Of a DNA stretch of 64,000 bases, positions 41,897 through 50,000 are shown piece after piece. The stretch lies in the IMG/VR virus record IMGVR_UViG_3300021403_000004, positions 1-64,000 of that record, one strand, 5' to 3'. This DNA comes from a virus. A model generated the notes under the pieces. It was not told the DNA's origin. It searched no databases and saw only the letters and a list, made by a program, of their open reading frames with translations. Position 1 is the stretch's first letter. Each line of letters opens with the position of its first letter. The position numbers and the translations under genes are program-made.

Positions 41897-42793
41897 ATGA
41901 ATAAGGAGTACTGGCAGCTTCGCACTGCCGGGCGGAATTACTACGACGCCTACCGGCTCACCACCCGGATCGGCAACCGGCTGCGCGCGCTTGCCCGGGC
42001 CGGCGAGGCCTATGACATCGACCTTCATGCGCAGCTGGAAGCGGCGACTGCCATGAAGGACACCAGCGGGCGCATCCTCGTCCGCGTCTACAAGAACATC
42101 GGCCCCCTGAAGGTCCGGGAATTCCAGAAGGCCACCCTGGGCATCGGCGAGGTGTGGATGGCCCGGCTGATCGGGGAAGTGGGCGACTTCGTCACCTACA
42201 CCGAGGCGTGGTGGGAAACCCCGGATGACGCGCGCGGCCCGCTGGCCTCCGATGACTTCGATGACGACGACGATGAGCTCGGTGAAGAGGACGAGGACGA
42301 AGCGCCCCGGCCCAAGCGGGTGCTGGCAATCGGCGACGTGCGCTCCATGGGCGTCCGCGAGCTGTGGGCGTACTGCGGGCACGGTGACGCCGAGCGGCGC
42401 CGGCGCCGCAACCAGACGCAGGAGGAGGCCCTGGCTTCCGGGAACCCGGCCGCGAAGATGATCGTGCACCAGATGGCCGAGTTCGCGCTGCGCTCCAACG
42501 GGGCACCGGACAAGAACGGCAAGGCCCGCGGGCAGACCCCGTACTACCCGTGCTACGTGCGGGCCCGGGCGCACGCAGAAGAGCTGCACCCCGACTGGAA
42601 GGCCGGCCACGTCTACAAGCACGCGGTGCGGATAGTCGGCAAGGCCATCCTCAAGGACCTGTGGCGCGTCCAGCACGGCTACGAGCCCATCTACGGCGCG
42701 CACCAGGATGACTGGGTGCCGCGCCGCCCCCTGGTGCAGCCTGAGCGCACGGCACGAGCCGCCGTCCCGGGGCGCGCACCCGCTGGCGTGTAA
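41897..42793 (+). CDS. conserved phage protein with acidic linker
   Basis: 298 residues from ATG 41897. N-terminal helices (YDAYRLTTRIGNRLRALARA), VREFQKATLGIGEVWMARLI, then an acidic linker (SDDFDDDDDELGEEDEDEA), then a basic helical domain with HPDWKAGHVYKHAVRIVGKA. Unrecognised; may bind nucleic acid or a capsid component. Ends before the 43053 terminator. Confidence 0.6.
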   Translation: MNKEYWQLRTAGRNYYDAYRLTTRIGNRLRALARAGEAYDIDLHAQLEAATAMKDTSGRILVRVYKNIGPLKVREFQKATLGIGEVWMARLIGEVGDFVTYTEAWWETPDDARGPLASDDFDDDDDELGEEDEDEAPRPKRVLAIGDVRSMGVRELWAYCGHGDAERRRRRNQTQEEALASGNPAAKMIVHQMAEFALRSNGAPDKNGKARGQTPYYPCYVRARAHAEELHPDWKAGHVYKHAVRIVGKAILKDLWRVQHGYEPIYGAHQDDWVPRRPLVQPERTARAAVPGRAPAGV

Positions 42794-42804
42794 AGCTCGC
42801 CACC

Positions 42805-43035
42805 GTTCTTCAGCCAGGATCCTGGAGCCAGCCAAGGTAAACGAGCAGCCAGAGAACAACAGCCAGCCCGCGAACTCGTGCAGCCATTGAAGACCAGCCA
42901 GCGTATTCGTGCAGCCATCCCCGCCCGAGCCAGCCATGGGCCGTGTGAACATGCAGCCACGCAACCAAAGAACAACAACCAGCCATTGACCATGTGACGG
43001 CTCTTAATAATCCACGCATGAGCAGCCAGCCCATC
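42805..43035 (+). repeat. AGCC-box array
   Basis: Non-coding gap between the 41897 gene and the terminator. Confidence 0.75.
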
Positions 43036-43052
43036 ATCTGGTGAAGCAAGGA

Positions 43053-43088
43053 AAAAGCCCCGTACCGGGAAACCGGTGCGGGGCTTTT
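43053..43088 (+). terminator. bidirectional terminator
   Basis: AAAAGCCCCGTACCGG, GAAA loop, CCGGTGCGGGGCTTTT, between convergent genes at 42793 and 43122, followed by TCTTTTGCCTTTTTT. Confidence 0.9.
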
Positions 43089-43121
43089 CTTTTGCCTTTT
43101 TTCACGCTGCCCCTGGACGCG

Positions 43122-44108
43122 TCATGCCAGGCCCTTCACCACGGCCCAGTCGCGCAGCGCCTGCGCCGCGTGCTTGTTTCCTGCCGTGTGCATGAGCGTG
43201 GTCCACGCGCTGGTCTTGGCCCACAGCTCCTGGTCGTGCACGTCATGGAGCGCCGGGGCGGGCGGCACGGGGACTGGCGGCGCTGGAACGGGAGCTGGTG
43301 GCACCGGGACGGGAAACGGTCGGCCGGTGAGCGCAGTGTAGTCCGCGGCAAACTGGGGCAGGCTGACGCCGTCCAGGAATTCCCGGCTGTTGAGGTGCTC
43401 AGGCCAGATGACGGCCCAGCACTCCTGCACCTGCCGGCTCCAGAACGCGTCCGTGAAGCTCGTCTCCTGGGCCCACGTGATGAACGCCTCGTCGCCGCCG
43501 AGCTGCCCGGTGCCACCGGAACCATAGCCGCCGACCAGCACGGAGTGGCCGCCCTCGTCCGGTGAGCCGGGCACGTAGTCCCAGGGCTGGCCGACGCTGA
43601 ACTGGTCCTGGTTGGCGGACTGGACCACGATGCCCGTCCACACCGCGCCGAAGATGGCAATGGCGGCCTTGACCTCATCCGGGTTGGTGTAGTCGACGGC
43701 AGCGAAGCCGAGCGCCTTCACGCCGTCCGGGCCGCCGTTGGCCACCAGGTCCTCCAGCGCCGTCTGGATGTCCATGCCGTTGTCCTGCTGGGGGAAGCCC
43801 GGGTTCTGCGTGGCGTAGAACGCCCCTACCTGCGGCAATGTCGGGTAGTACTCCGTGCTGAGCACGGCCGTGACCAGGCGCCGGAAATCCGCCCATGTTA
43901 CCGCGACGCAATCGCCCGCACCTTCGGCCGGGAACCCTGCCGCGACGTTGGCGGGATCAGGCCCGTTGCCGAGCATCTGCCAGCCCTGCAGCCGCGCCAG
44001 GTAATCGGCTGCAGGCGGGTGCGCGGGGACCACGCCCGTCAGTGACCGGCTCAGCCGGACGCGCGGGCGCCGGGGGTCATTCGGGCGGCGGCCGAATTTG
44101 AGGGTCAT
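43122..44108 (-). CDS. papain-like (C1-type) cysteine peptidase homologue
   Basis: 328 residues. GAGDCVAVTW with Cys67, GGHSVLVGGYGSGG with His188, and FITWAQETSFTDAFW near 210 give the papain order Cys, His, then Trp/Asn-type loop. A Pro/Ala hinge (about 265-292) leads to a C-terminal helical segment. Such proteins occur in actinophages without a proven role; virion maturation or host cell-wall attack are possible. Confidence 0.65.
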   Translation of the reverse strand: MTLKFGRRPNDPRRPRVRLSRSLTGVVPAHPPAADYLARLQGWQMLGNGPDPANVAAGFPAEGAGDCVAVTWADFRRLVTAVLSTEYYPTLPQVGAFYATQNPGFPQQDNGMDIQTALEDLVANGGPDGVKALGFAAVDYTNPDEVKAAIAIFGAVWTGIVVQSANQDQFSVGQPWDYVPGSPDEGGHSVLVGGYGSGGTGQLGGDEAFITWAQETSFTDAFWSRQVQECWAVIWPEHLNSREFLDGVSLPQFAADYTALTGRPFPVPVPPAPVPAPPVPVPPAPALHDVHDQELWAKTSAWTTLMHTAGNKHAAQALRDWAVVKGLA

Positions 44109-44181
44109 GCATGCTCCCAGGTCCGTGGCTGGCCGGCTGATCGTCCCAGGCGGCGTATTTCACGGTATCGCATGGTGAGCG

Positions 44182-44568
44182 TCACGTGCAGGGGTGATGG
44201 CCGTGCCGGGCAAACCACTTGTTCGCCTTGAGGAACCGGCCTTCTCGCCAGAAGCCCCATGCCCGGGACTTCGGGCCAGTGAGCATCAGCGTCCAGGCCC
44301 CGTGCTCGCCCGGGATGACCGTGTGCTGGTGCAGGGCCGGGCGCACCCGGGCTGAGCCTGCCATCAGCACGTCATCGCCTGCCGGGCTGCGATCGGTGTA
44401 GCAACCGCGCAGCATGACCGTGGCGAACCACCACGGGTGATCATGGAAGGCCCGGTCATCATCCGGCTTCAGCCAGTGGTGCAGGCGCACCGAGCCAAGC
44501 CTTGCCTCCAGCTTCCACCGGATGACGTACGGGCATTGCGGCAGCCCGAGCTTCTCGGCCCAGGTCAT
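44182..44568 (-). CDS. cupin-like phage protein
   Basis: 128 residues from ATG 44568 (MTWAEKLGLPQCPYVIRWKL), with RLHHWLKPDDDRAFHDHPWW and HQHTVIPG, the metal-binding cupin signature. A longer frame to 44688 would translate straight through the tRNA-like sequence and looks like an artefact, although a start-associated motif (44689-44702) abuts that ATG. Function unknown. Confidence 0.65.
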   Translation of the reverse strand: MTWAEKLGLPQCPYVIRWKLEARLGSVRLHHWLKPDDDRAFHDHPWWFATVMLRGCYTDRSPAGDDVLMAGSARVRPALHQHTVIPGEHGAWTLMLTGPKSRAWGFWREGRFLKANKWFARHGHHPCT

Positions 44569-44574
44569 CGTCAG

Positions 44575-44646
44575 CACCGGGGAATGGTTTCGGGCCACTG
44601 ACCTCTGCGTAATCTGCGCAGCGCTCTTCCTCTGAGCTACCCCGGT
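44575..44646 (-). tRNA. tRNA-like sequence, anticodon GAU, degenerate
   Basis: Complete cloverleaf: acceptor ACCGGGG/CCCCGGT, D-arm GCTC-AGAGGAA-GAGC, anticodon arm CTGCG-CAGATTA-CGCAG, variable AGGTC, T-arm AGTGG-CCCGAAA-CCATT, discriminator G. Position 33 is A instead of U and the T-loop starts CC instead of TT, both highly conserved normally. Likely a decaying or mimic tRNA. Encoded just upstream of the cupin gene. Confidence 0.55.
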
Positions 44647-44688
44647 CCGGCGGAAGCCCCCGGACTTCGTTGGCTCCCACTCGGTCAT

Positions 44689-44702
44689 GTCTCTTACAGT
44701 AT
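44689..44702 (-). promoter_or_regulatory. start-associated motif ATACTGTAAGAGAC
   Basis: Directly abuts an ATG (44688) on the minus strand, as in leaderless transcripts, and lies 42 nt upstream of the tRNA-like gene. Confidence 0.55.
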
Positions 44703-44739
44703 CATACATTCACGCCTGCACGTATCACGCAGGACCATT

Positions 44740-44818
44740 GTGGCTGGCAAGCCAATGATGGCGGCAGGTTCCTGACATGTCTCTTGTGGCTGGTAATCCG
44801 ATACTGGCTGCAGGGTTA
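44740..44818. repeat. degenerate AGCC boxes
   Basis: TGGCTGGCAAGCCAATGATG and TGGCTGGTAATCC occur between the tRNA promoter and the zinc-finger gene; no ORF. Confidence 0.5.
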
Positions 44819-44819
44819 G

Positions 44820-44942
44820 TCAGGCAGTCCCGGTGCCCTTGCAGTCCTTGCAGGGCACGAAGGTTGATGCCCCAGGCTCCAGTCCTGAGCCCCCACAGGT
44901 GGGGCAGTCTTTCCTGGTTACCCGGATCATGGTGAGGTTCAT
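44820..44942 (-). CDS. 40-residue DnaJ-type zinc finger protein
   Basis: MNLTMIRVTRKDCPTCGGSG then CKDCKGTG: one half of a DnaJ central zinc finger (CxxCxGxG repeats) as a stand-alone peptide. The ATG lies 5 nt downstream of ATACTGTAAGATAC (44948-44961). Missed by an ORF length cut-off. Could be a redox or chaperone-mimic peptide. Confidence 0.6.
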   Translation of the reverse strand: MNLTMIRVTRKDCPTCGGSGLEPGASTFVPCKDCKGTGTA

Positions 44943-44960
44943 GACATGTATCTTACAGTA

Positions 44961-46042
44961 TCACAGCTGCTCTAGCCACCCGAGCAGCTTCCGGGCGTGG
45001 CTGGCGAACGTCCGGTCCGCGATGGCCACCTGCGCCTTCCGGGCCGCCTCCTCGCGCTCAGCCTCGTGCCTGCACCACCAGCGCAGCTGCTCTGCGGCGT
45101 CTTCCGGCGTCGCGAACGAGGGCAGCATCCCGAGGACCTCATCGCTTTCCGGCCGCGGGTCCCTGAGGAAAAACAACCGGGACGCTGCCATCTCCACCTC
45201 GCGCGGGCCCATTGCCCAGCCCTCGCCCGCGTGCTCTTCCTCTGATTCCCGGCGGTACAAGTTGATGCCGCACGCGGCGTGCCGGTACAGCTCAGCCGTC
45301 TCGGCATTGTCCACGCAGGCTGCGTCCTGGGACAGGTACGCGCGCAGGGGCGAGCCCTCGCCCGTTTCCTCTTTCCAGTACGAGCCGCCCAGCAGGAAGT
45401 CCAGGCCCGCGAAGCCAGGCTGGGTGACCATTGCCTCAAAGAACCGCACCCGCGATTCAAAGGCCGTGCCGATGAAGGTGAGGTCCGCGGCCAGCTCCGG
45501 GTTGACTGGCCCCGTGCGCGGGTGGTGCACGTCCGGCCGGTACGCGTGCGGGATGTAGTACGCCGGGCCAAGTTCCTGGTACCGGGCAAGGTTCACGGGG
45601 TCGTTGATGAGGTTGATGTCACCGAACGGCGCCCGGGTCAGTTGCTCCGTGTCCTGGTACGGCGATTCCGTGTGCAGAAGCACTATCTTGTGCCCTCGTG
45701 CACGGAGAAGCGCAAACGTCCCAGCTTCAACAAAAAAGGCGCTCACGAACACGATCACCTGGGGCCAGAAGGAGTAGGTGGCATGCGTGATGCCTTGCAT
45801 GGACGCGCGGATCGCTTCCAGCTGGTTCATCGCCTGCCGGACGATAGGATGCCCGGTCTCGTCCTTCTCTTCCGTGTCAATAAGGGCGCGCGAGTAGAAG
45901 TAAAGGCGGCCCTTTAAATCATTGGTGTTGTATAGCGCGACCTCGCAACCCTGCTCCCGCAGGCCGTCGGCCCATCCCCGGTATACGTCCGCAACACTGA
46001 AATCAGGGCCGTTAAACCAGGGTGTACTATCAGCACCCTCAT
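44961..46042 (-). CDS. CgeB-like glycosyltransferase, apparent frameshift
   Basis: The start MRVLIVHPG (ATG 46042 after GGAGGTGAT) and the rest, FNGPDFSVADVYRGWADGLR onward, are in different frames; a -1 shift at CCTGGTTTAAC (about 46017) joins them. Downstream: HKIVLLHTESPYQDTEQ, LGPAYYIPHAYRPDVHH, and CGINLYR with EMAASRLFFLRDPRPESDEV, as in phage CgeB-type glycosyltransferases. Without the shift only 45830-44961 (289 residues) is read. Probably decorates phage or host surface. Confidence 0.7.
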
Positions 46043-46058
46043 GTTGGCATCACCTCCT

Positions 46059-46598
46059 TCACAGCGATTTCCGCTGTTTACGCTGCAGGTACATCTTTCG
46101 GTAATGATCCTTGCGGGCACCACTTGCATTCCTGGCGTTATCCCGCGCCTGAGCGCATGCCCGGCATTCCCTCTTGCCATTTTTGCGCAGGATGGTATTA
46201 GCTTCCGTGAATTCATGCCCTTGCGGGCACTTGTTCTCGCGAACCAGGATAGCAGTCGGGTGCATCCCGCGGAGCATGTTGACTGACCGGGTCACCGGGT
46301 CGCCGTGCCAAGGGTTCACGCAGGCCCGGTTACGGCACAGGTGATCAGGTTCCAGCTCAGGATCGAACTCGCCACGGTACAGCCGCCAGGCAATCCGGTG
46401 CGCTGTCGTTGGCCGCCACTTCCCGTCTCCGCACTTAACATTGAACAGAGCGTAACCTGTCTTCTGGAAGTGCGCGCCTGACCAGGCCCAGCAAGGTCCC
46501 GGGCACAAATCCTCATCCGGTGATGGTGGCCCTGGCAGCAGCTTGGCCTCGAACCGCTTGTGCATATCCCAGGTAACCGGGATTTGAACTCGTTTCAC
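46059..46598 (-). CDS. HNH homing endonuclease
   Basis: 179 residues from GTG 46598. IPVTWDMHKRFEAKLL, CWAWSG, AHRIAWRLYRGEFDPELEPD then HLCRNRACVNPWHGDPVT (HNH core), and a C-terminal zinc ribbon CPQGHEF...CRACAQARD. Inserted next to the glycosyltransferase. A CCTGTA/TACAGG hairpin and a T-run (about 46632-46690) lie upstream, probably ending the 46704 gene. Confidence 0.85.
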   Translation of the reverse strand: MKRVQIPVTWDMHKRFEAKLLPGPPSPDEDLCPGPCWAWSGAHFQKTGYALFNVKCGDGKWRPTTAHRIAWRLYRGEFDPELEPDHLCRNRACVNPWHGDPVTRSVNMLRGMHPTAILVRENKCPQGHEFTEANTILRKNGKRECRACAQARDNARNASGARKDHYRKMYLQRKQRKSL

Positions 46599-46703
46599 AC
46601 ACGGAGATTACCTAGTCCTGGGTGTAAAAAACAAGACTTGGCACCCCGGTTAAGCACCTGTACCCATACAGGAACGCGCCCGCGTCTTTGCGCAGGTCGT
46701 CGC

Positions 46704-47228
46704 TCACGAAGCGGGCAGCCCGAGGGCCGGAGCGACGATCGTGCGGTACCACTGGGTCGCCTGCGCGCCCCCGCGGGCGAGGTCCGTCAGGCCCTCATAG
46801 CCCTCATGCACCTCGCCGGTGAACTCGTTCTCCCAGGCCCAGCGGGCGCCCTGGCCGTCCAGCCACTGGCCCAGCTCCGCGACCAGGCGGGCGTGCAGGT
46901 CACCGCAGCCATTGCCGTCGGAGTCCCGGTAGCCGTACGGCGTGTCGAAGGAGGCCTCCAGCCAGTGCGGGAAGCAGCGCCGGTGGCGCGCGTCCTCGTC
47001 ATCAGGCTCGCAGTACCGGTGGTGGCCGCCCTCGGCAACCAGTGGCGCGTCCGTGCCATAGTGAACGTCCAGCAGCGCGAGCAGCCCCTGGCCGGGCTTG
47101 TTCCCGATGTAACCGCCCTCATCGGTGAACTTGATGCCCTCGTGAGCGCCGATGAGCCGGTTGCACGCTACCCACACGGCCCGGTAGTCCACCTTGCTGA
47201 TCACGTACACGCGTGTGTCCAGGGTCAT
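46704..47228 (-). CDS. conserved phage protein
   Basis: 174 residues. MTLDTRVYVISKVDYRAVWV and CNRLIGAHEGIKFTDE, then GLLALLDVHYGTDAPL, a form often found in actinophages; no function assigned. Overlaps the next gene by four bases. Confidence 0.6.
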   Translation of the reverse strand: MTLDTRVYVISKVDYRAVWVACNRLIGAHEGIKFTDEGGYIGNKPGQGLLALLDVHYGTDAPLVAEGGHHRYCEPDDEDARHRRCFPHWLEASFDTPYGYRDSDGNGCGDLHARLVAELGQWLDGQGARWAWENEFTGEVHEGYEGLTDLARGGAQATQWYRTIVAPALGLPAS

Positions 47229-47497
47229 TGCACGTTCTCCTCAAACCAGGCGGCCATCTCACGGGCGCGCTCGTGAACGGCGTCCAGCTCCTGCTGCGTC
47301 CAGGCAGGCAGCTCCAGGCGCGTCACGGTGCCCGCGTCGGTGTCCAGCACCAGGACGTCACCCGGCATCACGTCGTGCAAGCCCCACCGGGCCAGCTCCA
47401 CCTCTGCCACCATGCTCACGCTGCCCTCCCGGCGCAGGTCAACAGTGGCCTCATCGCCAGTGACCTCGATCACGATGCCGTGCCAGGGCTGGCTCAC
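47225..47497 (-). CDS. 90-residue hypothetical protein
   Basis: Small beta domain (GIVIEVTGDEATVDLRREGS) with a helical tail (ELDAVHERAREMAAWFEENV). Coupled on both sides by ATGA-type overlaps. Confidence 0.55.
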   Translation of the reverse strand: MSQPWHGIVIEVTGDEATVDLRREGSVSMVAEVELARWGLHDVMPGDVLVLDTDAGTVTRLELPAWTQQELDAVHERAREMAAWFEENVQ

Positions 47498-47877
47498 GAT
47501 GCCTCTTCCTCCAGCCAGCGCTCCACCCGCTCGCTCAAGATGGCGTAGCGCACGGCCATGTCCTGCCGTTCCAGTGCCGCCGCGCGGGTCTCCGGCGCCC
47601 GCGGCACGTACACCGGGACGGACGCGAACTGGCTGGCGGTGGCGTCGAGCAGCATGCCGCCGGGCAGCCGGTTCACCGTGTGCCGCATGTCCATGCCGGC
47701 GTCAACGACAAGGAACCGCACGAGGTCGCCGCCGGCATAGTCCTGGATCACCAGGGCCGATACCGTGCACTGCCCGCACGCAGGGTTCCCGGGCGTCCAC
47801 CGGTCCGGGAAGGCGCTGGTCTCCCGTATCCAGGATTGCCGCAGCGCCGCCAGGACGTCATCAAGCACGGGATTCAT
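47494..47877 (-). CDS. YunG-like phage protein
   Basis: 127 residues. NPACGQCTVSALVIQDYAGG then HTVNRLPGGMLLDATASQF matches YunG-family proteins of Gram-positives and phages. The ATG lies 6 nt after TATGCT, a leaderless-type start. Function unknown. Confidence 0.7.
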   Translation of the reverse strand: MNPVLDDVLAALRQSWIRETSAFPDRWTPGNPACGQCTVSALVIQDYAGGDLVRFLVVDAGMDMRHTVNRLPGGMLLDATASQFASVPVYVPRAPETRAAALERQDMAVRYAILSERVERWLEEEAS

Positions 47878-47919
47878 GACGTTAGCATACTGCGTCAGAC
47901 TGCGCCGCGCTGTGCCGGG

Positions 47920-48345
47920 CTACAGCGCCCCTGCCTGGATCGACAGGCGGGCCCCGAAATAGGTGACCCCGGCATAGTCCACCCGCCCGTAGCTGTCAGC
48001 GGCCAGCGGCACGGCGAAGTGCACGGCGCCGCCCAGCGTCGGGTCCTCCTGGATGGCGCCGGCGATGCTGGCCGGGACGCTGTCATCCACGCCGATGCCC
48101 AGGTAGGCATCCAGCGCGCGCTGCACCTTCTCCACCGGCGCCCCGTCGCTGAGCAGCAGCAGCACCCGCAGGTTCACGGTGAAGGCGCCGTCCACGGTGG
48201 CGCCGTAGGTCACCACGGGCTGGCCGGGCAGCACCACGGCCACCGGCGGGCTGACCTGGTCACGGGCTTCCGGCAGGGCGCGCAGTCCCGTGCCCGTGGT
48301 AATCCGGGCGGCCAGGGCGGTGCGGATAGCGGCAAGGTCAGTCAC
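47920..48345 (-). CDS. tail terminator / minor tail connector
   Basis: 141 residues from GTG 48345 at a stop/start overlap. LAAIRTALAARI at the start, then VSPPVAVVLPGQP, VNLRVLLLLSDG and QRALDAYLG, as in siphovirus tail-terminator proteins. Placed between connector (50836) and tail tube (33356). Confidence 0.6.
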   Translation of the reverse strand: MTDLAAIRTALAARITTGTGLRALPEARDQVSPPVAVVLPGQPVVTYGATVDGAFTVNLRVLLLLSDGAPVEKVQRALDAYLGIGVDDSVPASIAGAIQEDPTLGGAVHFAVPLAADSYGRVDYAGVTYFGARLSIQAGAL

Positions 48346-48940
48346 AGTCAGCGCTCCCGGGATCACGGCGCGATGCTGGCTCCTGCCCGGGCTCGTGCCC
48401 TGGGGAGAACGCGCCCGCTCCTGGCGTCATCGCGGTAACATGACGGTGAATTTCCGTCAGCAGCGCGCTGGCTGCCTCGATCCGCGCCGTCATCTCATTA
48501 TTGACGGTCAGGAGCGCGTCCAGCTTTCCCGTCTCGCTGTAATGCGCGAGCGCCTGCTCTGCTGAGACCCGGTCAGCCCGCTTGGCCGCGATCAGGATCA
48601 GCGCTCCCTGCAAGCCGGCCATCATCGACAAGCACAAGTTCAGCAGGATGTACGGGTACTTATCGAACCCGTGCCCGCGCAGGAACAGTGAATTGAACGC
48701 CATCCAGGCGCCCATGAAGGCCAGGAAGCTGCCAACGAACGCCCACGACCCGAAGGCGTTTCGCATCACGTCCGCAGCGCGCTCGCCAAAAGTCAGTTCC
48801 TGCCCGGTCCGGACGTGCGGATGGCGCTTCCACAGCTCGCGCCCTGACTTCAGCCCGCGCACCAGCTGGTAATGGCGCTCAGGCAGCTCCACGCGGCCAT
48901 CCTTGATTCCTGGCAGCCACGTGCGACGACCCGTTACCAT
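48338..48940 (-). CDS. DUF1003 membrane protein
   Basis: 200 residues. TFGERAADVMRNAFGSWAFV, AFMGAWMAFNSLF, and DKYPYILLNLCLSMMAGLQG are DUF1003 landmarks (two membrane spans). The stop overlaps the tail-terminator GTG. Role in phage unclear; usually a host membrane protein. Confidence 0.75.
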   Translation of the reverse strand: MVTGRRTWLPGIKDGRVELPERHYQLVRGLKSGRELWKRHPHVRTGQELTFGERAADVMRNAFGSWAFVGSFLAFMGAWMAFNSLFLRGHGFDKYPYILLNLCLSMMAGLQGALILIAAKRADRVSAEQALAHYSETGKLDALLTVNNEMTARIEAASALLTEIHRHVTAMTPGAGAFSPGHEPGQEPASRRDPGSADCD

Positions 48941-48968
48941 GAGCTTTACCGTACGCTACAGCAGTCAT

Positions 48969-49127
48969 TCACGCCGCCTTCATGATCATCGCGTAGATCA
49001 CGGTCGACACCAGCTCCATGGACTGCTCCGTGGTGAAGCCTGCCATCACCCAGGCCAGGTACATCTCGTGCTGGGCCACGGCGGACGCCTGCAGCATCGT
49101 CAGCGGGTCAGGAACGTCGTCAGCCAC
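48969..49127 (-). CDS. 52-residue helical phage protein
   Basis: MADDVPDPLTMLQASAVAQH then EMYLAWVMAGFTTEQSMELV: an AGFTxxQALxLV-type helix pair found in tiny actinophage proteins. GTG start. Below ORF size cut-off. Confidence 0.6.
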   Translation of the reverse strand: MADDVPDPLTMLQASAVAQHEMYLAWVMAGFTTEQSMELVSTVIYAMIMKAA

Positions 49128-49137
49128 GAGCTGATAC

Positions 49138-49204
49138 TATACTGCGAGAGACGACTGGCCTGCGCCCGCCTTCCCGGCTCTCTTCGCTGAAGGCCAGTCG
49201 TCTC
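49138..49204 (+). ncRNA. candidate small hairpin RNA behind a start-associated motif
   Basis: TATACTGCGAGAGAC (49138-49152) leads into a perfect 13-bp stem GAGACGACTGGCC (49148-49160) with GGCCAGTCGTCTC (49192-49204). No ORF follows. Confidence 0.45.
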
Positions 49205-49335
49205 CTTTGCAGCCATTGATCCAAGGCCAGCCAACACGATCGTGCCGCCAGGGACATGTCGCAGTTCTCTTGCCTCTGCGCGCAGGCGAAGCCAGCCATG
49301 CCTGTTCAGCCGTTGACCCAGGGCCAGCCATTGTG
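49205..49335 (+). repeat. AGCC-box array with variant 30-bp element
   Basis: Includes the minus-strand element variant 49258-49287, which differs from consensus by a CG insertion in the central palindrome. Confidence 0.75.
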
Positions 49336-49338
49336 GCA

Positions 49339-49986
49339 CTAGGCCGCCCACTCCAGTGCCCACGCCTCATCCGGCACCCCGGTCCAGGGCATCACGCGCC
49401 CCCAGCTGACCATCCCCCGCGGGTGGGACAGCACGGCATGGCGCGCGTGCGGCAGGCTGACGCCGACGACGAGGCCAGGCACGATCATGGCCTCGTCAGC
49501 GCGCCTGGCCGACACCAGGCGCACATCTGCCCTAGGTGACCAAGCCAGCAGCACGTCCAGCACGTCAGCGATGCCGGCGCCGTCCTCGCCCCCGGCCATC
49601 GCGTGCAGCCGCGCGACCTCCTGCGCAGTCAGCGCCAGGCCCGTGACGGCCAGCAGGTGGTTGGCCACTGCCGTGGCCGCGCACGTGGGCGCCTCGTCAT
49701 TGCAGCCCAGCAGCCACCAGCCGGGCAGGACCGCAGGCTGGACGGGAGCGACGGCCGCGGCCTTCTGCACCGGGACCTTGCCCTGGCGCTTGGCCGCCTG
49801 CGCTGCCCGGCCCGCCGCGGCCCACTTCAGCGCCGCCTGCTTCTGGGCAGCGGACGGCTTCTTGCCCCGGGCCCGGGCGGTAGCCTGCGCCTTACGGCCG
49901 GCAGCGGCGAACTTCTTCCCGGCGGCCACTTGCGCAGGCGTGCGGCCGGCATGCGCGGCAAGCGGGGCCTTCGGGGCCTTGGCCAT
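49339..49986 (-). CDS. papain-fold (C39-like) protein with basic Ala/Lys-rich leader
   Basis: 215 residues from ATG 49986 after AGGAGG. Residues 15-75 are Lys/Ala/Arg-rich, histone-tail-like. GCNDEAPTCAATAVANHLLA then PHARHAVLSHPRGMV suggest a C39-like cysteine peptidase fold (Cys95 or Cys102, His). Paired downstream of the small 50001 gene. Function unknown. Confidence 0.55.
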   Translation of the reverse strand: MAKAPKAPLAAHAGRTPAQVAAGKKFAAAGRKAQATARARGKKPSAAQKQAALKWAAAGRAAQAAKRQGKVPVQKAAAVAPVQPAVLPGWWLLGCNDEAPTCAATAVANHLLAVTGLALTAQEVARLHAMAGGEDGAGIADVLDVLLAWSPRADVRLVSARRADEAMIVPGLVVGVSLPHARHAVLSHPRGMVSWGRVMPWTGVPDEAWALEWAA

Positions 49987-50000
49987 CGTGACCTCCTGGG

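Noticed and set aside
41633-42964. 443-codon minus-strand ORF over the AGCC arrays
   Set aside because: It crosses a real plus-strand gene and the array; the LAG/GWL-rich translation is just the repeat read backwards.
37190-43035. CRISPR array
   Set aside because: Boxes are too short (4-9 nt), spacers are 10 nt and partly repeated, and no cas genes are present.
44182-44709. Longer cupin ORF starting at 44688 or 44709
   Set aside because: Its first 40 residues are a translation of the tRNA-like sequence; family members start near MTWAEKLG.
46560-46700. tRNA at the HNH gene start (GTTCAAATC)
   Set aside because: The T-arm-like sequence lies in the HNH start codons; acceptor and D-arm cannot be completed.
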